From the NCBI GenBank assembly GCA_023091735.1, contig JALKBU010001410.1:1-11377 (forward strand): DNA of 11,377 nucleotides, read 5' to 3'. This DNA comes from Trichomonas tenax. Taxonomy: Eukaryota > Parabasalia > Trichomonadida > Trichomonadidae. Made by a program: the position numbers and the translations under genes. Positions within the stretch are counted from its first letter, which is position 1. Every line of letters begins with the position of its first letter. Positions 1 through 6,076 of this stretch are shown piece after piece. Under the pieces are notes generated by a model. That model did no database searches. It was not told where the DNA came from and saw only the letters and a list, made by a program, of their open reading frames with translations.

Positions 1-213
1 TGTGTTATCGTTGTTATTACTAAAATAAATCGCTCTGTCGGTTTGGGCAATAAATTCGCAGTTTGTGACGTAGAATGATGAACCGTTTGTAACAGAGAGT
101 CTCTTCGAGTCGGAATATGTGAGAAACGCTGTTCCTCCAAAGAAATCAAACCAACTCTTTAATGTGAAAAGAGAATGAATTCTTTCATTTTTTATGTTGT
201 CAAAATATCGATT
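1..213 (-). CDS. 5' part of probable beta-helix surface protein (partial, start unclear)
   Basis: An open frame reads leftwards off the window edge for 71 codons, bounded upstream by a TAA at 214-216. Its codon choice is richer in GC than the DNA to its right. The peptide contains a Phe-Gly-Gly-Thr-Ala-Phe stretch, then short alternating polar and aliphatic segments with an Ile-Tyr-Phe-Ser-Asn motif. This resembles the right-handed parallel beta-helix (Pmp-like) surface proteins that are abundant in trichomonads; that assignment is by style only. The frame has no ATG. An ATG at 186-188 lies in another frame and reads Met-Lys-Glu-Phe-Ile-Leu-Phe-Ser before stopping, which looks like the start of a signal peptide. 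A one-base frameshift near 160-185 could therefore have split the start from the body. It may be a pseudogene; the rest lies outside the window. Confidence 0.45.
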
Positions 214-437
214 TTATTGAATATTGACGAAAACATCGATTTATCAAGGGCACGATAGCCTTAGAATAATTCAAATAGCCCTAGACAAGATTGCAAAGTC
301 ATTCAATTTTGATAGTGTTAAGAATGTTATTTGGTGTTAAAAACGACTGAAATATAGAATAGAACATTTATATCCAAAATGCATTGATATTTTTTGAATA
401 ATATTATAGTTGAAGCTATTTTAATTTCTATATAAAC

Positions 438-554
438 ATGTATTTAAAGTTTATAATTGATGAAATCATTGTAATTGAAAATGTTGATAATGTTTGTATA
501 TTAGATAAGATTAATAATATAATTGATAAATATAAAAATATCTTTAATATTTAA
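438..554 (+). CDS. Tiny AT-rich ORF at left end of element
   Basis: ATG at 438 opens a 38-residue frame ending in TAA at 552-554. The peptide is rich in Ile, Asp and Asn, and its codon use matches the other element genes. It starts just after an AT-rich leader (TATAAAC before the ATG) and meets the opposite gene tail to tail with an 11-bp overlap, the compact packing seen elsewhere in the block. In the same frame upstream there is a TGA at 411-413 and a TAA at 399-401, so a longer product would extend by only a few codons even if TGA were sense. No family is recognised. It may be a real small protein or the 3' remnant of a larger gene. Confidence 0.3.
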   Translation: MYLKFIIDEIIVIENVDNVCILDKINNIIDKYKNIFNI

Positions 555-1008
555 TCACAATAATTATGAATATGAAATTAAATTGGACCATCATAATTGA
601 TGGGCTGCGACTATTTGTCTCGCTTATAATTCAGGTTTTTAATTGTGGATTTGTAAATAAGTGATTACCATCCATATCTCCATTAATAGATAATCTATTA
701 AATGCTTTCATATCATATGTTTGAGTATCTGTTATTTGTCTAGGAAAGTTATTAGAATAACCATTATAAATATTAGATTTCTCATTTGGTTCAGCATATA
801 CTTTATATGAATATGTATAATGTAAGTTAGTACCATGTGAACCATCATTAACATATATTCTAGGTTCTATTCCTCTATCCATAACTCTTGGTATTTTTAT
901 TCTAGGTGTGTTATTAACATTTCTAATAGCAACACCATTATCATCATGTGATAATATATTTATAGGATTTACTTTTTGTGGTGATCCTTCAATCGTTTGC
1001 ACATTCAT
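544..1008 (-). CDS. Hypothetical element protein with one in-frame TGA
   Basis: The ATG at 1006-1008 follows an AT-rich leader and opens 125 codons. A TGA (631-633 on the plus axis, codon 126) then interrupts the frame, which stays open for 28 more codons before TAA at 544-546. The residues before the TGA are Asn-Pro-Gln-Leu-Lys-Thr; after it come Ile-Ile-Ser-Glu-Thr-Asn. The continuation has the same composition at first and turns hydrophobic at the end. There is no TGG in the gene, so if TGA means Trp it would be the only Trp. The protein is hydrophilic, with many Asn, Tyr and Pro and no transmembrane helix in its first 125 residues. I do not recognise a family; a virion or minor structural protein is possible from its neighbours only. 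If TGA is a stop here, the gene is 631-1008. Confidence 0.55.
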
Positions 1009-1049
1009 TTATTTATTTTAAAACATTTATATTGTTTTATTTTATAAAA
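1009..1049. promoter_or_regulatory. Divergent 41-bp intergenic region with element-type leader
   Basis: This AT-only-like spacer separates the minus gene starting at 1008 from the ATG at 1050 on the plus strand. Its right half, 1034-1049 (GTTTTATTTTATAAAA), is 14/16 identical to 3708-3723, the leader of the small basic gene. The position directly against the start codon suggests a very short 5' UTR with a core promoter inside the leader. This is inferred from the repeat; no known trichomonad Inr match is claimed. Confidence 0.45.
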
Positions 1050-1130
1050 ATGCGGTCTAAGAGTATTCTGACAGGAATTACTAATATTCCAATTGAACCA
1101 ACTAGTAATGTTGATAGTAGAGCAACTTAA
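1050..1130 (+). CDS. 26-codon ATG ORF overlapping next gene; possible true start split by frameshift
   Basis: The ATG at 1050 sits immediately after the conserved element leader and reads 26 residues to TAA at 1128-1130. The following long frame is offset by one base and begins within this ORF. The peptide (Ile, Thr, Pro and Asn rich, low complexity) is plausible as the N terminus of the downstream protein, which would need a one-base shift around 1095-1128. Alternatively it is a chance ORF and the downstream gene begins at its own ATG at 1108. Confidence 0.3.
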   Translation: MRSKSILTGITNIPIEPTSNVDSRAT

Positions 1131-1626
1131 TAATATTATTAAGAATTATAATAATGATAAACTAGATAATGATAAAGAAATTAATATTAAGGATACAAAT
1201 GAAAGTAATGCTAATAGTGATGTTAAATTAGATGTTGTATCATATCCACCAATATATAATAGGGAGATTAATACATTTGAACCATTGTATAAAACAGTTG
1301 ATGAATATCTATTAAGTTTATATCAAAGTATATTATTGGATCAAGATAAAAAATTACTTGCTAATTTAATTTCACATGATAATATCATATTAACTAAAGA
1401 AGATCTTGAAACAGTAATTTCAATTCAAGCACATCAAAAATGTGAAATTGATCTATTAGAACCTGAAGTTGGTTGTTTTAAGTATTCACCATATATTAAT
1501 ATATCACAAATTAAAATATTTGAAGAAAATAATACAGAAGTTAACTTCAAGATTTGTTATTCATCTGATTATATACAATTAACATCTAAATATTGATTAT
1601 CTCTTAAATATATGTTAATAAATTAA
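1108..1626 (+). CDS. Hypothetical acidic element protein, TGA then TAA at 3' end
   Basis: The frame opens with ATG at 1108 (162 residues to a TGA at 1594-1596). Reading past that TGA adds nine codons and ends in TAA at 1624-1626, 36 bp short of the oppositely oriented capsid gene. A TTG at 1093 is an unlikely start in a eukaryotic element. Residues 5-45 are Asn/Asp/Lys rich and probably disordered; the middle (Thr-Val-Asp-Glu-Tyr onward) has alternating hydrophobic positions that suggest helices; the C-terminal third has beta-like Tyr/Ile/Phe segments. No family is recognised. The gene has no TGG, so the terminal TGA would be its only Trp if sense. The real N terminus may be the ATG at 1050 in another frame. 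Confidence 0.55.
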
Positions 1627-1662
1627 AACACAAAAAATAATATTATTATTTTTGCATTATTA

Positions 1663-3234
1663 TTATGCTGCTAAGTTATAATCATCAATTCTAATATCTG
1701 GTGGACCATTTGGCATGATTTGAATAGCAAAGCAACTATGCTTAAGAAATCCAATAAGTGGTTTAGCTTCAATTAATCTTAAACTATTATTTGTAGGAAC
1801 AATATTTAATTTATATGTAATAGGTGAATTAGATGTTTGGCCTTGTTGGAATGTAAAATCAGTTTCTGTAGGGAATCCCATTAAGAAATGTGTGATATAA
1901 TTACTAAAAAATCCAACATTTGTATTTTTCTCTGTTGTTAATGTTTTCATAACATCTGTATTAAATCCAATCAGATCATTATTAGTATTACAAGCATTTG
2001 AAAAAACTCCATAAAATATAGTTCCATTAGTTTTTTCTGGTTCTGATGGAACTCAACCATATGAACCCATAAATAGTTGAACACCTTCAAATAATGGATT
2101 TTCGAAATTAGTTAGATAATTAGAATTCTTAGGGAATAAGAACCAAATACTATTAACATTAATTGGAGTATATGTTGCTGTGAATGTTGATTTAATACTA
2201 ACGTTTTTATTTAGTTCACCATCCATAGGCATCCATTCCATAGTTTTAATTGGGAATCATAACGATTGGGTAGAATAATGAGCAACAAGACTAGAATATA
2301 CAATTGGATCTAAACTGAAGTTCTTACCAACAACAGCACAATCAACAAAGTTAGCATAAATCTTAGTAATAGTATTATTAATAACTGTTAATAAAATTCC
2401 ATCAGCAGCTTTAGTAACAGCATTGAAATGTTTAAATTCTTCATTCAATGGAACAAACCTATTAGTAATTTGTGTATATGTTTTAACCCTTGATAAGTTA
2501 TTTGGTGTTAATAAGGCATCATCTAAACTTAATGGTGCTATTTGTAATGCATCTGCTGTGAATTTAACCTTGAGTTGAATATTACCAGCAAAATCGGGTA
2601 AGAACCTAATAGCTTCAAATGGTAAGAATCTTCTGAGATCAATCTTCAAATCTAAATTAACATCAAATGTATTATCACTTTCTAATTCAGTCATATCAAC
2701 AACAGTACAAGATCTAACAGTATTAACACATTTCCAAACATCTGAGTGCCATGTTTTAGAAAATACATCAATTTTCTTAATAGCATATGTTGTTCCACAA
2801 TTATTCATAATATAACCTTCATTAATTGCGTTATCTTGTGTATAAATAACTCTACGGTTTGTTAAGATTTGATATGCGGATACAGCATAAAAGCTATCAT
2901 CAAATCAAACCAAAACAGATAGTTCATTATATGGCTCATCTTTTGTAAAACCTGTTGTTTTAATATATGATGATAAAGCACTCTTAAATTTTTTCTTTAA
3001 TGTGTATGTAATACATGTATTGTATAGATCTATCATGTTTTCACCTTTAGGAGATATATTAAATGTTACATAATGAGTTTCTTTAATATCTTTCGGATTA
3101 GATGGATCTTTAGATGGTACATAACGTCTATTGGTATCACCTACTTGAATAGCATTATCAATAATATCAAAATAACTCTTAATCTGATGATAATTCTCTG
3201 TTGGAGTGAATTCGTTTAACTGTTCGTTATTCAT
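1663..3234 (-). CDS. Probable major capsid protein (jelly-roll, Maverick/Polinton type), three in-frame TGA
   Basis: One reading frame runs from ATG (3232-3234) to TAA (1663-1665), 524 codons, without any frameshift. It is crossed by three stop codons, all TGA, at codons 110, 326 and 394 (2905-2907, 2257-2259, 2053-2055). No TAA or TAG interrupts it. Four TGG codons also occur. The N-terminal 100 residues include a segment around Thr-Phe-Asn-Ile-Ser-Pro-Lys-Gly-Glu-Asn, typical in style of the first strands of viral jelly-roll capsid proteins. Long beta-rich stretches follow, with Arg-Arg-Phe-Leu-Pro-Phe and Asn-Arg-Phe-Val-Pro-Leu motifs. A length near 520 residues suits a double jelly-roll capsid protein. 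The residues around each TGA (Leu-Val / Phe-Asp-Asp; Ser-Leu / Phe-Pro-Ile; Tyr-Gly / Val-Pro-Ser) suit an aromatic residue. The family call is by pattern; a fold prediction would decide it. Under the standard code this is a pseudogene. Confidence 0.6.
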
Positions 3235-3265
3235 TTAATAAAAATAATAATCGATAATATATAAC

Positions 3266-3685
3266 TTATATTCTTATTATTTTTGCTCTTCTATTTCTAA
3301 CAGGCATTGGAAATGGTCTATTATTTGTTACTGTTTCTTGAATGTTTTCTATGAATTGTTTATTTTCAATTGTTTCACGTTTTCTTTCAATTGGATTCTT
3401 ATTCATATCTTCTGATGTTGTTGATTTCTCTAATACCTTTAGCATCTTCGGCAGTAATGCTTTATTAGATAATTGCTGATAATCATCTTCTGAATCTGAT
3501 CATAGATTATGGTCTAATGTAATTTCAGATGAACTATCAGATTCTTCTTTCTTAGAATTTAATGGTACTTTTCTTTTACGAACTTGTACCTTACCATTTG
3601 TTTTAACAACATAATATAACGGATGTTGGATTCCACGTTCTTCATTATCTATAATTGATTGCCTTTCAGATTTACTTAAGCTCAT
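3266..3685 (-). CDS. Small charged element protein with one in-frame TGA
   Basis: The ATG (3683-3685) follows a leader ending in AATTAA. The frame is 140 codons to TAA at 3266-3268, with a single TGA at 3500-3502 (codon 62). Under the standard code the product would be 61 residues. The N terminus (Met-Ser-Leu-Ser-Lys-Ser-Glu-Arg) is followed by a short beta-like region and a basic cluster (Val-Arg-Lys-Arg-Lys-Val), then a Ser/Glu/Asp-rich stretch. The TGA falls inside this acidic stretch, which continues on the other side as Ser-Asp-Ser-Glu-Asp-Asp. That continuity argues the downstream part is the same gene. The C terminus is basic and Pro-containing. It lies 31 bp upstream of the capsid gene on the same strand. 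A DNA-binding or virion-assembly role is possible from charge and position only; no family is recognised. Confidence 0.55.
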
Positions 3686-3723
3686 TTAATTATAAATAAA
3701 ATCAAAAGTTTTATCTTATTAAA
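3686..3723. promoter_or_regulatory. Divergent 38-bp spacer with conserved leader
   Basis: This spacer separates the minus gene starting at 3685 from the ATA-initiated plus frame at 3724. The right half, 3708-3723 (GTTTTATCTTATTAAA), matches 1034-1049 at 14 of 16 positions, and the codon after it is ATA here and ATG there. The opposite direction carries a related run, TTTTATTTATAATTAA, directly before the ATG at 3685. This suggests a short core promoter used repeatedly in the element. Confidence 0.45.
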
Positions 3724-3942
3724 ATATCGGATGCAATTAACATCCAATCACTTAGAGATGAAATTAAACAAGAAATTCTAAAGGAATTATCAAATGATAA
3801 ATCAACGAAGATTAAACAAGATAAACCTAAAAGAAAGTGTACAGAAAAACAATTAGCTGCGTTGGCTGCTGGCAGACAAAAGAACCCAAGACTTCAAAAG
3901 AAATCTAAAGAAGAAGATACTGAAATTGGTTATGATAATTAA
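3724..3942 (+). CDS. Small basic element protein beginning at ATA (start lost or non-canonical)
   Basis: An open frame of 72 codons ends in TAA (3940-3942). It has no ATG; the codon at 3724-3726 that lines up with the start codon of the related leader at 1034-1052 is ATA, followed by Ser-Asp-Ala. The ATG at 3731 is in another frame and reads only 16 residues, so it is not the start. The protein begins with an amphipathic helix-like segment (Glu-Ile-Lys-Gln-Glu-Ile-Leu-Lys), then a very basic region (Lys-Pro-Lys-Arg-Lys-Cys and Leu-Ala-Ala-Leu-Ala-Ala-Gly-Arg), and ends acidic. Short Lys/Arg/Ala-rich proteins like this often bind DNA in virus-like elements, but no family is recognised. It is either silenced by a G-to-A change at its start codon or begins at ATA. 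Confidence 0.45.
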   Translation: MSDAINIQSLRDEIKQEILKELSNDKSTKIKQDKPKRKCTEKQLAALAAGRQKNPRLQKKSKEEDTEIGYDN

Positions 3943-4081
3943 TTAAGAAATATATTATTATTATTTTTGATAAATACTTATAGCACAGGTTCCGGAACAG
4001 ATTAAATGCCACCGTACGTTACTGTGTATGCTTGGTATAGAACTGATTAAAAAAACCTAATATTTTATCCTCAATTAAAAC
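3943..4081 (+). other. Intergenic stretch with possible short gene remnant and leader of HNH-like gene
   Basis: Within this AT-rich gap, 3973-4050 is less AT-rich and reads as Thr/Ser/Gly/Tyr-rich codons with one TAA (4003-4005) and a final TAA (4048-4050). The part after the first TAA begins ATG (4006) after ATTAA and gives 14 residues. It may be the worn 3' end of an element gene. I saw no tRNA cloverleaf. The last bases (TTTTATCCTCAATTAAAAC) resemble the leaders of other element genes and abut the ATG at 4082. Confidence 0.25.
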
Positions 4082-4631
4082 ATGAGTGAAACGGTACCTA
4101 ATAATGATGTTACACTATCACATAATAACATATATGAAATCTCTACTGAATATCCTTATGAAATACGTAATATATTAAATAAGCATGTTCATAAGGAAAC
4201 ATCTGATAAATAAGGATATATTAGAGTTAAACTACAGAATAAAAGTTATTTCAAACATAAAATAATAGCAGATATGTTTTTAGAGAATCCTAATGAATAT
4301 AAATACGTGACACATATTAATGGAGATATTAAAGATAATCATATTAACAATCTTATGTGGTGTGATAAAAATACAATTCAAAGAAATAGATGTAAATATA
4401 ATTATGTAAACGAATTACCTGAACATATTAAACAAATAACTAATTATGGTAAACACACGTTTAATAACTTATATTATGGATTAAAGGATTTATGCTTATA
4501 TATATACTGAAAACAAATATAAAGTAATTCCACTTGAATATAATTCGAATAATAAATTATATGTAATAGATACTGATGGAGTTTCCAGATGTGTTAAACA
4601 TATGAAATTAATGAAAGATATATTTAAATAA
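4082..4631 (+). pseudogene. HNH homing-endonuclease-like gene, broken by TAA and a frameshift
   Basis: ATG at 4082 starts a frame that meets TAA at 4211-4213, directly before Gly-Tyr-Ile-Arg-Val. It then continues in the same frame through the core Lys-His-Lys-Ile-Ile-Ala-Asp-Met-Phe, Asn-Pro-Asn-Glu, Thr-His-Ile-Asn-Gly-Asp, Asp-Asn-His-Ile-Asn-Asn-Leu-Met-Trp. This is the pattern of the HNH_3 nuclease family (first His in the helix, His-Ile-Asn-Gly, then Asn and Asn-Leu-x-Trp). The frame ends at TGA (4508-4510), but a convincing continuation (Glu-Asn-Lys-Tyr-Lys-Val-Ile-Pro-Leu onward) lies one base over and ends in TAA at 4629-4631, so a frameshift lies near 4485-4508. The TAA could come from CAA by one transition. 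Such endonucleases nick or cut DNA and often ride in viruses and mobile elements. This copy is not functional under the standard code. Confidence 0.6.
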
Positions 4632-4750
4632 ATATTTTTTTTGAAATTTATATTTTTTTAAATTTATTTTCATTTATATTTTTATATATTTTTGTAAGTA
4701 AATACTGAAAAATGTGAAGAAGTAAATTTTAAAAGAATTAGCTTATTTAT
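4632..4750. other. AT-rich non-coding stretch right of the element
   Basis: Long T and A runs follow the end of the HNH-like pseudogene. No gene, repeat or terminal motif could be defined, although the element's right boundary may lie here or further right. Confidence 0.4.
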
Positions 4751-4761
4751 GTCACGAGTCC

Positions 4762-4807
4762 AACATTTAGATCGTTTTTGCCGCTAGGTAAAAACGAGCG
4801 AAATGTT
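4762..4807. repeat. Long two-part inverted repeat (hairpin)
   Basis: AACATTT (4762-4768) pairs with AAATGTT (4801-4807). Inside a 3x3 internal loop, TCGTTTTTGCC (4772-4782) pairs with GGTAAAAACGA (4787-4797) with one G-U type mismatch, around a GCTA loop. Eighteen pairs in 46 bases is unlikely by chance. It lies in a GC-richer, CpG-containing stretch unlike the element to its left. It could belong to a non-coding RNA or be a small transposon remnant. Confidence 0.55.
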
Positions 4808-4871
4808 TATTACTAACTGCTAAACCCAAAATTAGCGAAGGACTATATATTCGACCTATTGGGGGTCATAA

Positions 4872-4885
4872 ATCCTAAATAGGAT
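4872..4885. repeat. Short perfect hairpin ATCCTA-aa-TAGGAT
   Basis: ATCCTA (4872-4877) and TAGGAT (4880-4885) are perfect inverted copies. A competing arm, CCTATT (4855-4860), could instead pair with AATAGG (4878-4883). It is part of the same structured island as the hairpin at 4762-4807. Confidence 0.35.
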
Positions 4886-4920
4886 CCACTACGGCGATCA
4901 TGCGAAGCATTATCAGAGGA

Positions 4921-5410
4921 GCCATATGTGTGTGTTCAATCTATTCACCAAAAGTATCTAAAATCGGCCAAGATGCTTTTTTGAATTGCACTTCTTTGAC
5001 ATAAATTCTAGCGCTTTCACATCTAGTTCTGTTATAAACGTAACTGTACTGTTAACTCCCGAATTGAAAGATACCTATTTGCCATTGTCAACCATATATT
5101 TAAATACGATGAAATGTTTTAGTTTGAATGAACTTCAAAATCTACAGTATTTAAATTTCCACTTGTAGAAGAAATCGGGAGTTATAACTTTGAAGGTTGC
5201 AAGTTTCTTAGATCTTTGAATTTATCGAATCTAAAAATCATTGGCGACTACTCAGTCCGAGTTGGTCCTCACTATTTAGCATTAATTTTTCCAGATTACA
5301 AAAATGGAATGTACAATTTAGAAAATTGTGAAAATCTTCAATATTTTTATGCTTTAGCACTTCAAAACGTCAGCATGTTTGCGTTCAAAAATACACACCA
5401 GACTTTTTGA
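4921..5410 (+). pseudogene. BspA-like leucine-rich-repeat surface protein fragment, two frameshifts
   Basis: Three frames hold consecutive pieces of one LRR protein. From 4921 a frame reads Ser-Lys-Ile-Gly-Gln-Asp-Ala-Phe-Leu-Asn-Cys-Thr-Ser-Leu, the exact TpLRR/BspA pattern (Ile-Gly-x-x-Ala-Phe-x-x-Cys-x-x-Leu), and stops at TAA (5002-5004). The sense continues in the next frame (about 5004-5168, with repeated Leu-Gln-x-Leu), stopping at TAG. It then continues in a third frame from about 5157, with Ile-Gly-Ser-Tyr-Asn-Phe-Glu-Gly-Cys and Asn-Cys-Glu-Asn-Leu-Gln-Tyr, to TGA at 5408-5410. BspA-like proteins form a very large family in trichomonads, many of them surface proteins. There is no ATG start or membrane anchor here. 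It is a decayed fragment of a host family, with two single-base shifts. Confidence 0.7.
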
Positions 5411-5921
5411 TAAATTTAAATCGATCAGGAGACTTTCGATATATTCGAAATATCAAATAAAAGAAAAATAATTTAAACGAGATCCATGTATTATATTATT
5501 CTTCTAAGTATTTGTTACAGCTTTATGAATCGCTGGTTGTTCATTTAAATTATAAAAATTTTGATCATATTTTTAAATATGGATATTTTCGATAACTATA
5601 GCAATTTAATAGTTAACAACTTAATATATCATATATCCATCATGTTTAAATCAGGATTTAACCATTTTTGATTTCAGAAACGAAAAAAAAAAATCAGAAA
5701 ATGTGGAAAACATTGCTATTCGTTTACATTAAACATGTTCTGAAGTAGGAACCTTATGTCAAAAAAGCTGTGGGATTGTCTATTATGTTGTGTCTGTTGA
5801 AAAATTAAAATATTTATTGAAAAAGTCTTTTATCTTTCAGATAAAATCTTCATTTTGCAATTTTAAACCCGCCAATATGTTTTATTTTATATAAGCATGC
5901 ATATCATGCAACATAACTTTT

Positions 5922-5996
5922 TTGTGGGTGTCTGGCCAAGCCTCCAGACACAATTCAATTTTGAGGGTGTTTAACTGTTTGTCCATACACCCACAA
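5922..5996. repeat. Nested, mutually exclusive inverted repeats
   Basis: TTGTGGGTGT (5922-5931) is the perfect inverse of ACACCCACAA (5987-5996). Overlapping it, GTGTCTGG (5928-5935) is the perfect inverse of CCAGACAC (5944-5951). The two stems share 5928-5931, so they cannot form fully at the same time. GGGTGT occurs again at 5965-5970, giving a third pairing option. This stretch is richer in GC than its surroundings. It may be a small transposon relic or a folded RNA. Confidence 0.5.
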
Positions 5997-6028
5997 TTTT
6001 ACCCATTACCAAAACATACTATTAAATA

Positions 6029-6076
6029 TTTAAGCCAATATTTATTTACCCTTTTATGATACTTTTAAGCCAATAT
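6029..6076 (+). repeat. 13-bp direct repeat pair
   Basis: TTTAAGCCAATAT occurs at 6029-6041 and again at 6064-6076, 35 bp apart, just right of the nested inverted repeat. In such AT-rich DNA the shared AAGCCAAT core makes chance less likely, but no function can be given. Confidence 0.4.

Larger units (their letters stand above)
438..4631. mobile_element. Maverick/Polinton-like element, capsid module (partial or remnant)
   Basis: This block differs from its flanks. It is much richer in AT, holds seven small closely packed ORFs on both strands with gaps of about 30-40 bp, and its genes share AT-rich leaders. The central 524-codon gene looks like a virus-type jelly-roll capsid protein, next to small acidic and basic proteins and an HNH endonuclease-like gene. 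Trichomonad genomes are known to carry many Maverick/Polinton elements that encode capsid proteins, DNA polymerase B, integrase, ATPase and protease. None of the last four is visible here. I could not find terminal inverted repeats or a target-site duplication, so the limits given are only the outermost element-like ORFs. It could also be an integrated dsDNA virus related to Polintons. Confidence 0.6.

Noticed and set aside
1093..1107. TTG at 1093 as the start of the acidic element gene
   Set aside because: TTG starts are not expected in a eukaryotic element; ATG at 1108 in the same frame, or ATG 1050 with a frameshift, is more plausible.
3731..3781. ATG at 3731 as the start of a protein
   Set aside because: It reads only 16 residues and is out of frame with the long basic frame, whose ATA aligns with the conserved leader.
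3965..4050. Possible suppressor tRNA with a T-arm-like GGTTCCG
   Set aside because: No acceptor stem, anticodon arm or proper T-loop could be drawn.
438..4631. CRISPR array, rRNA or bacterial operon signals
   Set aside because: No spaced repeats, no rRNA motifs and no ribosome-binding sites; the gene families and context are eukaryotic and virus-like.
4811..4817. TACTAAC resembling the branch-point part of trichomonad intron 3' ends
   Set aside because: It is not followed by the ACACAG acceptor expected in trichomonads, and no matching GTATGT donor joins coding frames.
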